Assembly: GCF_014200045.1 (NCBI RefSeq)
Contig: NZ_JACHOV010000008.1
Location: 1 to 64,000, forward strand
Source of the DNA: Rhizorhapis suberifaciens
Lineage (GTDB): Bacteria; Pseudomonadota; Alphaproteobacteria; Sphingomonadales; Sphingomonadaceae
DNA length: 64,000 bases
Direction of reading: 5' to 3'
The notes under the pieces were generated by a model. That model saw only the letters and a list, made by a program, of their open reading frames with translations, was not told where the DNA came from and searched no databases. Position 1 is the first letter of the stretch; each line of letters begins with the position of its first letter. Of the stretch, positions 9,140 to 16,751 are shown piece by piece. A program made the position numbers and the translations under genes.

Positions 9140-10407
9140 AGCCTGGCCGCTTTCGCTTCCTGGAACATTTGTTCCCGCTGTTCGCGCAGGTGCCAGGGCA
9201 TTTCTTCATAAACACCCTCGAACAGCGTCTCTAGCGGTTGGTGCAGGCCGTGCCCAAGTATTCCGTTCTTTTCAGCCTCTTTTGCGCAACTTTTGACATA
9301 TTCCGCCACCTCCAGATCCATGGCGGCATGCCGCTCCTTGTCCCACAGGCCAAGGCCGATAAGATGCCGCTTCAATCGCGCAATGGGGTCGCCTAGCGGC
9401 CATTTGCTGCTTTCCATAACCGAACGATATTGGGACGGATCGTCCGAGGTGCTGTGTCCTTCGGCGCGATAGGTGAAATGCTCGATCAGCGTCGGCCCGA
9501 TATTTGCCCGCGCCCGGTCCGTCGCCCATTTCGTTGCCGCATAGACCGCCAGTGGATCATTACCATCCACGCGCAGACCGGCAATGCCATAGCCCACGGC
9601 TCGCGCTGCAAAGGTGGTTGCCTCCGCTCCAGCAAAGCCTGAAAAAGAGGATATAGCCCATTGATTATTAACGACATTCAATATTACCGGAGCGCGATAA
9701 ACGCTGGCGAAGGTGCAGGCTGAATGGAAATCGCCCTCCGCCGTCGAGCCTTCCCCGCACCACACCGCGGCTATGCGCGTGTCGCCCTTTGCCGCGCTTG
9801 CCATTGCCCAGCCAACGGCTTGCGGACATTGCGTCGCCAGATTGCCGGAAATCGAAAAGAAACTCGCTTCCTTACTGGAATACATGATCGGCAACTGCTT
9901 CCCCTGCAGCCGGTCCGCCCGATTGGAATAAATTTGGTTCATCATGTCGACCAATGGCCAATCCCGCGCGATCAGCAGCCCCTGCTGCCGGTAGCTGGGG
10001 AAACACATATCGTCCCGATGAAGTGCGAACGCAGCCGCGATGGAAACAGCCTCCTCACCAGTGCATTTCATATAGAAGCTGGTCTTGCCCTGCCGCTGCG
10101 CCCGGAACATCCGCTCATCGAACGCGCGGGTCAGTGCCATGGCGCGCAACATCTTCAGTAATGTGTCGCCATCCAATCTGGGATCCCAGGGGCCGGTGGC
10201 GCGATGCTCTTCGTCGAGTACGCGCACCAGCCCATAGGCCAGGTCTCTCATGTCCGCCGGCGCCGCAGCCTCGTCGGGCCTGCGCGTCGCGTCCACCTGA
10301 GGAATCCCTATGTCGCTGAAGTCGACCTCATCCCCAGGTCGAAAATGGGGCTCGGGCACATGAAGACTGAGCGGCGGCAAGTTCCGTTTGTCCCGATGCT
10401 GAGCCAT
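9136..10407 (-). CDS. bkdA1: 2-oxoisovalerate dehydrogenase E1 component, alpha subunit
   Basis: This 423-residue chain binds thiamine diphosphate through the block WCGEGSTAEGDFHSACTFAS ending near VVNNQWAIS. The TYRAEGHSTSDDPSQYR stretch is the phosphorylation-loop region typical of branched-chain E1alpha. I prefer the ATG at 10405-10407, which has a GGATGGAGCAGGA-type ribosome site, over an upstream TTG at 10434 that would add nine residues. It is first in the order E1alpha, E1beta, E2, proS. An AT-rich patch upstream (10441-10480) is the likely promoter or operator region. Expression would be expected during branched-chain amino-acid catabolism, often under Lrp-type (BkdR) control, though no such regulator gene is visible here. 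Confidence 0.9.
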   Translation of the reverse strand: MAQHRDKRNLPPLSLHVPEPHFRPGDEVDFSDIGIPQVDATRRPDEAAAPADMRDLAYGLVRVLDEEHRATGPWDPRLDGDTLLKMLRAMALTRAFDERMFRAQRQGKTSFYMKCTGEEAVSIAAAFALHRDDMCFPSYRQQGLLIARDWPLVDMMNQIYSNRADRLQGKQLPIMYSSKEASFFSISGNLATQCPQAVGWAMASAAKGDTRIAAVWCGEGSTAEGDFHSACTFASVYRAPVILNVVNNQWAISSFSGFAGAEATTFAARAVGYGIAGLRVDGNDPLAVYAATKWATDRARANIGPTLIEHFTYRAEGHSTSDDPSQYRSVMESSKWPLGDPIARLKRHLIGLGLWDKERHAAMDLEVAEYVKSCAKEAEKNGILGHGLHQPLETLFEGVYEEMPWHLREQREQMFQEAKAARL

Positions 10408-10440
10408 TCCTGCTCCATCCTCACTCCGCCTCAATGAGTC

Positions 10441-10480
10441 GAAGGCGGAATATTATTACCTTATGTTGTTATTATATTAC
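10441..10480 (-). promoter_or_regulatory. AT-rich upstream region of the bkd genes
   Basis: In an otherwise GC-rich sequence, this patch 35-75 bases upstream of the E1alpha start is strongly AT-rich. It contains the 14-mer TTGTTATTATATTA (10466-10479). A nearly identical 14-mer lies just upstream of the indoleamine-dioxygenase-like gene (13465-13478), in the same orientation relative to its gene. It may hold a promoter or an Lrp-like site. Assignment is by composition only. Confidence 0.3.
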
Positions 10481-10524
10481 CATCGGCTGCGATGGGCAAG
10501 CTTCATGAGCAGGGAAGATAAATT

Positions 10525-11457
10525 TCAAACCGCCACCGGCGCCGCAATATGTCCCTGCGGCGCGTAGTCTCGCACTTCAAAGTCCTCGATTCGGTAATCG
10601 AACATGGTCGGGGGACGACGGATTAAGTGCAGCGTCGGCGCGCCAGACGGCGTCCGCTGCAACTGCGCCTCCACCAACTCAGCATGGTTAAGGTATAGGT
10701 GTACGTCTCCGCCATTCCAGACCAGCTCACCCGGCTCCAACTCGCACTGCTGCGCCAGCATCCGGACGATCAACGCCGCAGAAAAGATGTTGAATGGAAC
10801 CCCCAAGGCCAGGTCGCAACTCCTCTGAAACAGCAAGCCCGAAAGCTTTCCGTCCGCAACATGGAATTGATATGTCATATGGCAGGGCGGCAACGCCATC
10901 TGGTCGAGCTCATCCACATTCCAGCCGGTAAACAGCAATCGCCGCGAGCCGGGGCTGTTCCTGATCCCCTCCACCAACTCGGCAATCTGATTATGCCCCT
11001 GCGAGGCGCGTCGGTACAGGCCGTCAGGCAACGGCTCATAACGCGGCCAGTTAACCCACTGCGCTCCATAAACCGGCCCAAGATCACCCCAATCGTCGGC
11101 GAACTTCTCGTCCTCTATGACCCGTCGCTCGAACTCGGCCAAGCCAATCTCTTCGCCCGTCGCTTTACGGTATTTGTCGAGCGGCCAATCGGTCCAGATA
11201 TGCACCCCCTGCTCGACCAGCGGGCGAATATTGGTGTTTCCAGTCAAAAACCATAGCACCTCCCGCGCCGCCGTTTTCCAATATATCCGCTTCGTGGTCA
11301 GTAACGGGATGGCGCCGGCAGCCAAGCTAAAGCGCATCGTCGCGCCAAAAACGGATCGCGTGCCGACCCCGGTCCGGTCGCCCTTTTCGGCGCCGCTTGT
11401 CCACACCTGCCGCATCAGATCCAGATATTGCTGCTCATAATGGGGGACGTCGGCCAC
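10525..11457 (-). CDS. thyA: Thymidylate synthase
   Basis: This 310-residue enzyme methylates dUMP to dTMP with methylene-tetrahydrofolate. The catalytic cysteine is Cys192 in ALPPCHMTYQFHV. Other hallmarks are RTGVGTRSVFGATMRF near residue 28-43, WFLTGNTNI, GPVYGAQWV, the QRSCDLALGVPFNI phosphate-binding block and the DVHLYLNH pyrimidine-binding block. A residue insertion near 93-123 makes it longer than the 264-residue E. coli form, as is common in some bacterial enzymes. It has no obvious operon partner; the bkd genes lie downstream on the same strand about 118 bases away. Confidence 0.95.
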   Translation of the reverse strand: MADVPHYEQQYLDLMRQVWTSGAEKGDRTGVGTRSVFGATMRFSLAAGAIPLLTTKRIYWKTAAREVLWFLTGNTNIRPLVEQGVHIWTDWPLDKYRKATGEEIGLAEFERRVIEDEKFADDWGDLGPVYGAQWVNWPRYEPLPDGLYRRASQGHNQIAELVEGIRNSPGSRRLLFTGWNVDELDQMALPPCHMTYQFHVADGKLSGLLFQRSCDLALGVPFNIFSAALIVRMLAQQCELEPGELVWNGGDVHLYLNHAELVEAQLQRTPSGAPTLHLIRRPPTMFDYRIEDFEVRDYAPQGHIAAPVAV

Positions 11458-11624
11458 TGATGCTGATCCTCATTCAATGTGTTCGAAAGGCTTAACCGAA
11501 GGAAGCCGCCCGGTCCATCAGTGACGCGAGCTGAACGCTCGCATGAACCATTTTCATCCAAATCGGCGTCACTTCCGACAAAGATGAGTTGGTCTTTAAA
11601 GCTTGCATTAGCCATTGCTTTTGG

Positions 11625-12035
11625 ATGACTGAGCAAACATCCTTCGCTCATTTAACGGCTCCGCCGGAGATCCGGGTTGATCGTCAGCCACAAGCTGAAG
11701 CGATTTTCCCGGCAATTTCGCCATTGGAATATCTTCTCGTCTTATATGTCGATGCGGACGGAAAGATCGCGCAAGTTCATTGCAACACCGATTTCCTCAA
11801 AGATATGGTTTTGCTGCCAGCCCGCTCTATCGTGCGCGAAGCCTTGGTGCATGGGCACCGCCGGTTCATACTGATGCACAATCATCCTTCCGGCGATCCT
11901 AGTCCAAGTCCGGCCGACATTGTGGTCACCAGGCTGCTTTGCCGAACGGCTGCGACCTTGGGCCTCGAACTTCTGGATCACATTATCGTGGCGCAACAGT
12001 CCTGCTTCAGCTTTCGCGCGGCGGGTCTCATGTGA
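11625..12035 (+). CDS. Short RadC-like JAB-domain protein
   Basis: This 136-residue protein contains the RadC-type JAMM metal-binding motif: His85, His87 and Asp98 in LMHNHPSGDPSPSPAD. It lacks the N-terminal helix-hairpin-helix domain, so it is about 90 residues shorter than a full RadC. I chose the ATG at 11625; a TTG at 11589 would add 12 residues of no clear family match. Despite the old name, RadC proteins have no proven DNA-repair role, and metal-dependent hydrolase activity is only presumed. Short RadC copies often accompany mobile or accessory DNA. The nearby tRNA-Pro gene is a possible integration target, but no integrase is present. Confidence 0.75.
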   Translation: MTEQTSFAHLTAPPEIRVDRQPQAEAIFPAISPLEYLLVLYVDADGKIAQVHCNTDFLKDMVLLPARSIVREALVHGHRRFILMHNHPSGDPSPSPADIVVTRLLCRTAATLGLELLDHIIVAQQSCFSFRAAGLM

Positions 12036-12154
12036 TGTCCGAAACGGTCGCGAGCAATGCTTGACGATGCCCATCTCTCCGCTTGCAACCATGGAAACCC
12101 GCTTATATAGACCGCCGCCTGCCTTGCCGGTTCATCGCTGATTCCGGCCCGGTC

Positions 12155-12230
12155 GGGGAGTAGCTCAGCCTGGTAGAGCACTGTCTTCGGGAGGCAGGGG
12201 CCGGAGGTTCGAATCCTCTCTCCCCGACCA
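12155..12230 (+). tRNA. tRNA-Pro (anticodon CGG)
   Basis: This folds into a full cloverleaf. The acceptor stem CGGGGAG pairs with CTCCCCG and CCA is encoded at the 3' end. The D arm has AGCTCAGCCTGGTAGAGC, the anticodon stem CTGTC/GGCAG encloses loop TTCGGGA with anticodon CGG, and the T arm contains GGTTCGAATCC. It reads CCG codons, which are abundant in GC-rich genomes. Confidence 0.95.
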
Positions 12231-12234
12231 TTTC

Positions 12235-12260
12235 TTTGGCCGACTATTTTTTGGCCGACT
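12235..12260. repeat. Short tandem direct repeat downstream of tRNA-Pro
   Basis: The 11-mer TTTGGCCGACT occurs at 12235-12245 and again at 12250-12260, with T-rich sequence between and after. It may be a duplicated tRNA 3' flank or part of transcription termination for the tRNA. No matching third copy was noticed. Confidence 0.5.
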
Positions 12261-12278
12261 GTTTCTTAAGCCCATGGC

Positions 12279-13454
12279 CTATATCGTCTGCGTCCGGTTT
12301 TCATCCCGGTGCTTTTTCAGATAGCGCATGAAGGGCGTGCCGCCGGTGCCGATGTCGGTGTCGTTTCCCGCCCCCGCCGCAGCCTGCTTGTTGATATAGT
12401 TCGCCGCATATTCCAGGTGCCGGGTACGGAAGCGGGCGACCTGTTCGACACAGGCATTGAAGGCTGCCCTGATCTCCGCGCTTCCCTCCGCCACGCAGAA
12501 AGCGCGCAAGGTACTGGCCAGCGCGACATCTTCGATGAAGCGGCGATGGAGCGGCGGGCGATAGGTGTGGAGTTCTTTCAGGAACTCACGGAGGGCGTCA
12601 TTCTGATGAGTGACGCCGAACAGCGCATCCATCGCCGGTACGATGGAGCTTTGGGAGCCGGTCTGCCCGCAAAAGGCCTGGGCCTCGTCCCGATAGCGAC
12701 CTACGCCTTCGTAAATCAGTCCGGCCCCGAGCACCGGGTTGTTCTTCCATCCGTGGATATAGGGTCGTACCCGCTGGAAATAGATATAGGGATCGCACCG
12801 CTCCGGCATGCGGTCGAACAGCGCGTTCATCCGTTCCCATATGCCGTTCATTTCGATGAGCAGTTCAATCACGCGCCCCGCTTCTGCGGCTGTGGACGCC
12901 TCCATCAGCTCCACGCTCAGCTCCAGGGCGCGGCCAGCTTGCCCCTCTATGGCGACATGAACGAGGACGAACCAATTCTCGTCCTGGCCGCCCAGGAAAT
13001 TCTGCACCATGCGAATATTGTCGAGCGCGATGGGCCCGTGCTTGTCGATGCGGCTCCAGTTGTCGAGGACATAAGCGGAATAGGGGAGCAGTGGGTGCTG
13101 GCCCAGCGCGTCCGCCAATGTGACGATCGGCGCCGCCAGATTGGCGGGGAGTGCAGTCGGAGGGTCCCTCTCACCCCAGACATAGGCCTGAACCAAGAAG
13201 GAATAGCGGACCATCGCGACCCGGACCTGCGCCTCGTCGGCTTCGGCCACAAATTGCCGAAGATCCAGAAGAGGAAGCGGGTCGAGCCAGTGCCTGATCC
13301 GGCCGGTGGTGAGCAGGCCGGAAAGACGTTCGGCGGTCGCCACCACTGGGGCCAGGAGGGATGGAAGCGGCACCTCGTCGGCTTCAAAGGCGGATAGAAA
13401 ACCCCTGTCGGCGGAGAGCCCATAATGCATGAGAGGTTTCAGAGGCGTAACCAT
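12279..13454 (-). CDS. Indoleamine 2,3-dioxygenase family heme protein
   Basis: This 391-residue protein matches the indoleamine 2,3-dioxygenase fold, whose members oxidatively open the indole ring of tryptophan using heme. Supporting blocks are PYSAYVLDNWSRIDKHGPI, NIRMVQNFLGGQDENWFVLV, RPYIHGWKNNP, GLIYEGVGRYRDEAQAFCGQ, TGSQSSIVPAMDALFGVTH and a C-terminal GTGGTPFMRYLKKHRDE. The proximal heme ligand should be His346 in RFRTRHLEYAANYI. Bacterial members are often poorly active on tryptophan, and related PrnB-type enzymes do other chemistry, so the substrate is uncertain. No kynureninase or kynurenine formamidase gene is adjacent. A GAGG ribosome site precedes the ATG, set in an AT-rich upstream region. 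Confidence 0.85.
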   Translation of the reverse strand: MVTPLKPLMHYGLSADRGFLSAFEADEVPLPSLLAPVVATAERLSGLLTTGRIRHWLDPLPLLDLRQFVAEADEAQVRVAMVRYSFLVQAYVWGERDPPTALPANLAAPIVTLADALGQHPLLPYSAYVLDNWSRIDKHGPIALDNIRMVQNFLGGQDENWFVLVHVAIEGQAGRALELSVELMEASTAAEAGRVIELLIEMNGIWERMNALFDRMPERCDPYIYFQRVRPYIHGWKNNPVLGAGLIYEGVGRYRDEAQAFCGQTGSQSSIVPAMDALFGVTHQNDALREFLKELHTYRPPLHRRFIEDVALASTLRAFCVAEGSAEIRAAFNACVEQVARFRTRHLEYAANYINKQAAAGAGNDTDIGTGGTPFMRYLKKHRDENRTQTI

Positions 13455-13540
13455 TTATTCCTCTTTGTTATTATTTTAATACGCAATCTTAGCATAATAA
13501 AACAATAAGGAAAATGGCGCGATCGTCATCCCGAGCCGCT

Positions 13541-13990
13541 TTAAAACGGTAAAATACCGGCATAATGCGACAAGGGAGGAGCGCCCGGAACTTGCACGCC
13601 ATTGCGCAGCAGAAAGATATGCCTAACGATCTCTGCCTGCTGTTCAATCCCGTAGCGTTGCAAGGTCCAGCCCGGCTTCAGACTATAGTCGTAGCGGCAG
13701 AAGGGATGACGTCGAAGGACAAGGTTGATGCCCTTTTGATGCTGCCACACATGCGTCATCTCGTGGATGAACAGGCCTTGCCGCTGCACGGAGGTCGTGC
13801 AGAAATCCGCACAGAACAGCTTACCCTTTGGATGAAACCACAAATGACCGTCCGGCGCCATGGTGACCCGGCGGGGCTGGAACCAGAACCATTTGCGATT
13901 GTGTATAAGCACCCTGCTATAATCGATGGCATCCCCAAAGATTGACGCCGCCAAGGCTTGTTCCGACGAAGTCAAGGGACGCGAGTTCAT
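13541..13990 (-). CDS. Small HExxH-type protein of unknown function
   Basis: This 149-residue protein, starting at the ATG at 13988-13990, contains HEMTHVWQHQKG near residues 76-87, a zinc-metallopeptidase-like HExxH signature followed by a further His. It is preceded by a WFWFQPRRVTMAPDGHLWFH segment. It lacks a signal peptide. Proteins of this type occur next to polymorphic-toxin or secretion genes in some bacteria, but nothing here supports that. It could equally be a degenerate, non-catalytic fold. An in-frame extension of 48 codons upstream would overlap the pepA leader region on the opposite strand and shows no family resemblance. Function unknown. Confidence 0.6.
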   Translation of the reverse strand: MNSRPLTSSEQALAASIFGDAIDYSRVLIHNRKWFWFQPRRVTMAPDGHLWFHPKGKLFCADFCTTSVQRQGLFIHEMTHVWQHQKGINLVLRRHPFCRYDYSLKPGWTLQRYGIEQQAEIVRHIFLLRNGVQVPGAPPLSHYAGILPF

Positions 13991-14189
13991 GAAAGCGATA
14001 ACCCCGGTCTCATTTGGATGCCGAACTCGACATGAATGCGCCACACCATCTTTTCCCTTGGGAAGTGGGAAGGTGATGCAGGGGTTTGAAGTGCGCGGGC
14101 AATATTTCCTCAAACCGCTTTGCCTGTGGGACATTGCTGCCTATGTGTCTTTTATCCGATTTCAGGCCAACAGATTCCAAGGACAGCCC

Positions 14190-15644
14190 ATGCAAGTTAC
14201 GATCAGCCCAGCCCGGCCGGCAAATGCCGACACTATCGCCTTTGCGGTTCGCAAGGATGGGCTGACGCAATTGCCCCTCGCCGCGTCCCGGCTGGTAGTT
14301 GATGGGGCTACTGCCGCTCGCTTCAATGGCGAGGCGGCTGCGATTTTTGAAACATTTGCCGAAGAAGGCGGAAAGATTGTGCGGGTCCTGCTGGTGGGTC
14401 TGGGCAGTGGGGGCGCGCAGGATTATGAGAAAGCGGGCGGTGCGCTCGTGGCTAAACTCCTTACCTCTGGCGCGACATCGCTGTCGGTGGAATTCGACGG
14501 CAGCGCAGATGCTGAGGCGGTCACCCGCGCCGCCACCGGCCTGACACTTCGCGGCTGGCGGATGGACACATATCGCACCCGCTTATCGGACAAGCAGAAG
14601 CGGACGTTGAAGGAGGTTACGCTGGTGAGCGACGCCGACGGCGTCGGCGATGCGTGGAAGCGACTGTCCGCTGTTGCCGAAGGCGTGATGTTCGCGCGTG
14701 AGCTTGTCACCGAGCCTGCCAACGTCCTTTATCCTGAAAGCTTCGTCGAGCGTTGCCAGCCATTAAAGGCGCTGGGGATCGAAATCACGGTGCTCGACGA
14801 GAAGCAGATGGCGGAGCTTGGCATGGGTGCGCTGCTGGGCGTGGCGCAAGGCTCGGTTCGCAAGCCCCGCCTGCTGGCCTTGCGTTGGGATGGCACCGGC
14901 GGCGCTCAGCAAAAACCGGCGGTGTTTGTCGGTAAAGGCGTTACGTTCGATACCGGCGGCATTTCCATAAAGCCTGCTGCCGGAATGGAAGATATGAAGT
15001 GGGACATGGGCGGCGCAGCGGCTGTAGCCGGTGTCATGAAGGCGCTGGCCGGGCGCAAAGCAAAGGCGCATGTAGTTGGCGTTTGCGGCCTGGTGGAAAA
15101 CATGCCGGGCGGCAATGCTCAACGACCCGGTGACGTCGTGAAGTCCATGTCGGGCCAAACGATTGAGGTCATCAATACGGATGCGGAAGGCCGCTTGGTG
15201 CTCTGCGACGCCATGCACTGGGCGCAGAAGACCTATTCGCCAGAGATAATGCTGGATCTGGCCACCTTGACCGGGGCCATGATCATTTCTTTGGGAAGCG
15301 AAAATGGCGGGCTGTTTTCCAACGACGACGGCCTTGCCGAACAGCTTTTGGCTGCCGGCAAGGCGGCAGGCGACCCACTCTGGCGGTTCCCTCTTTCAGA
15401 GGCATATAACAAGCTGATCGACAGCCCGATTGCCGACATGAAAAATGTGGGCCCACGCGGAGCCGGCTCGATCACAGCCGCGCAGTTCCTTCAGCGCTAT
15501 GTCGAAAATGGGGTGAAATGGGCGCATCTGGACATTGCCGGCATGGTGTGGGCGGATAAGCCCGGCGGCACTTGGGACAAAGGGGCGACGGGCTATGGTG
15601 TCCGCTTGCTCGACCAGTTCGTAGCTGATGTGCTGGAGAAGTGA
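14190..15644 (+). CDS. pepA: Leucyl aminopeptidase (M17)
   Basis: This 484-residue cytosolic dizinc aminopeptidase removes N-terminal residues from peptides. Family hallmarks are VFVGKGVTFDTGGISIKP (metal-binding Lys and Asp), the invariant NTDAEGRL at residues 329-336 and a C-terminal IAGMVWADKPGGTWDKGATG block. I placed the start at 14190, where AGGACAG precedes MQVTISPARPA. A much longer frame opens at 13926, but its extra 88 residues do not resemble the family. It is followed 18 bases later by holC on the same strand, the same order seen in many proteobacteria (pepA-holC). Confidence 0.95.
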   Translation: MQVTISPARPANADTIAFAVRKDGLTQLPLAASRLVVDGATAARFNGEAAAIFETFAEEGGKIVRVLLVGLGSGGAQDYEKAGGALVAKLLTSGATSLSVEFDGSADAEAVTRAATGLTLRGWRMDTYRTRLSDKQKRTLKEVTLVSDADGVGDAWKRLSAVAEGVMFARELVTEPANVLYPESFVERCQPLKALGIEITVLDEKQMAELGMGALLGVAQGSVRKPRLLALRWDGTGGAQQKPAVFVGKGVTFDTGGISIKPAAGMEDMKWDMGGAAAVAGVMKALAGRKAKAHVVGVCGLVENMPGGNAQRPGDVVKSMSGQTIEVINTDAEGRLVLCDAMHWAQKTYSPEIMLDLATLTGAMIISLGSENGGLFSNDDGLAEQLLAAGKAAGDPLWRFPLSEAYNKLIDSPIADMKNVGPRGAGSITAAQFLQRYVENGVKWAHLDIAGMVWADKPGGTWDKGATGYGVRLLDQFVADVLEK

Positions 15645-15662
15645 GGCTGGATCGACGCTGAT

Positions 15663-16100
15663 ATGCAGGTTGACTTCTACCAGCTCAGCCGGGACCCGGT
15701 CGAAAAACTGTTGCCCTCCATTGCTCAGCGCATTCTGGATAATGGCGGCCGCCTGCTGGTCGTATCGGCGGACGAAGAACGGCTGGACCGCATCTCTCAA
15801 GGGCTGTGGAATGCTGGTTCAGCGACCTTTCTTCCACATGGCCGGCCCAAAAGCCCCAATCCGGACTTGCAGCCGATTCTCCTGAGTTCCACTTGTACGC
15901 CAGCTAACGGCGCGCGCCATGTTGCACTGTCCGACGGACTGTGGCGGGACGAAGCACTGGAATTCGACCGGGCCTTCTTCTTCTTCGACCAGGACAGTAT
16001 CGACGCCGCCCGGCAAAGATGGCGGAGTCTTACCAAATGTGAAGGCGTGGAGCCGCGGTTCTGGCGGCAGGAAGGGCGTAAATGGATACAAGGTCCCTGA
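15663..16100 (+). CDS. holC: DNA polymerase III subunit chi
   Basis: This 145-residue accessory protein of the replicative polymerase clamp loader links the tau/gamma complex to single-strand-binding protein. It shows the chi pattern MQVDFYQLSRDPVEKLLPSI, then GRLLVVSADEERLDRISQGL and the LWRDEALEFDRAFFFFD segment, with a short basic C-terminus. Position directly after pepA agrees with the common pepA-holC arrangement. Length is typical. Confidence 0.9.
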   Translation: MQVDFYQLSRDPVEKLLPSIAQRILDNGGRLLVVSADEERLDRISQGLWNAGSATFLPHGRPKSPNPDLQPILLSSTCTPANGARHVALSDGLWRDEALEFDRAFFFFDQDSIDAARQRWRSLTKCEGVEPRFWRQEGRKWIQGP

Positions 16101-16188
16101 TTGCCCTTAATGGCCTTGCCGTCGGCAGCCGCCGCCGCTAAGGCCGGGCCAATCCAAATCCATAAACATTTTACCGGAGTTTTTCGCC

Positions 16189-16611
16189 ATGGCCGCGACA
16201 CGCACTTTCTCGATCATCAAGCCTGACGCCACTCGCCGCAACCTGACTGGCGCGGTGACAAAGATGCTGGAGGAAGCGGGCCTGCGCGTGGTCGCTTCCA
16301 AGCGTATTCAGATGACGAAGGCCCAAGCCGAAGGCTTTTATGCCGTTCATAGCGAACGCCCTTTTTTCAATGATCTTGTGAGCTTCATGATCTCCGGCCC
16401 GGTGGTCGTTCAGGTCCTGGAAGGCGAAGACGCCGTCAAGCGCAACCGTGACGTCATGGGCGCAACCAATCCCGCCGATGCCGCGGAAGGCACGATCCGC
16501 AAGGCGCTTGCAGAATCGATCGAAGCGAACTCGGTGCACGGTTCCGACAGCGACGAAAATGCCGCCGTCGAAATCGCTTATTTCTTCAAGCCGGAAGAAA
16601 TCGTCGGCTGA
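16189..16611 (+). CDS. ndk: Nucleoside diphosphate kinase
   Basis: This 140-residue enzyme moves gamma-phosphate between nucleoside tri- and diphosphates through a phosphohistidine, which is His117 in [11 protein letters not shown]. The N-terminus has the family start [21 protein letters not shown] ribosome site precedes the ATG. It lies 88 bases after holC and has its own strong terminator just downstream. Confidence 0.97.
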   Translation: MAATRTFSIIKPDATRRNLTGAVTKMLEEAGLRVVASKRIQMTKAQAEGFYAVHSERPFFNDLVSFMISGPVVVQVLEGEDAVKRNRDVMGATNPADAAEGTIRKALAESIEANSVHGSDSDENAAVEIAYFFKPEEIVG

Positions 16612-16640
16612 GCCTGATCAGGCAGGAAACGGACAATGGC

Positions 16641-16677
16641 GTCGCGCTCTTGCAAGGACAGAGCGCGACGTTTTTTG
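16641..16677 (+). terminator. Rho-independent terminator after ndk
   Basis: A perfect 10-bp stem (GTCGCGCTCT at 16641-16650 with AGAGCGCGAC at 16660-16669) closes a 9-base loop and is followed by a G then six Ts (16671-16676). This is a textbook intrinsic terminator for the pepA-holC-ndk direction. Confidence 0.92.
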
Positions 16678-16751
16678 TCGCTGGCTTTTGCACCCATCGT
16701 CCTTGTGCCTGCATCGAGGTTGGACCCGTTCGTCTCAAGCCTGACGAAGCA

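Noticed and set aside
12231-12278. tRNA-Pro 3' end as an integration site
   Set aside because: Only a short tandem duplication of the flank is seen; no second copy of the tRNA end and no integrase is present in the window.
12309-13397. 362-codon open frame on the plus strand opposite the dioxygenase gene
   Set aside because: It mirrors the codon structure of the dioxygenase and shows no recognisable motif or ribosome site.
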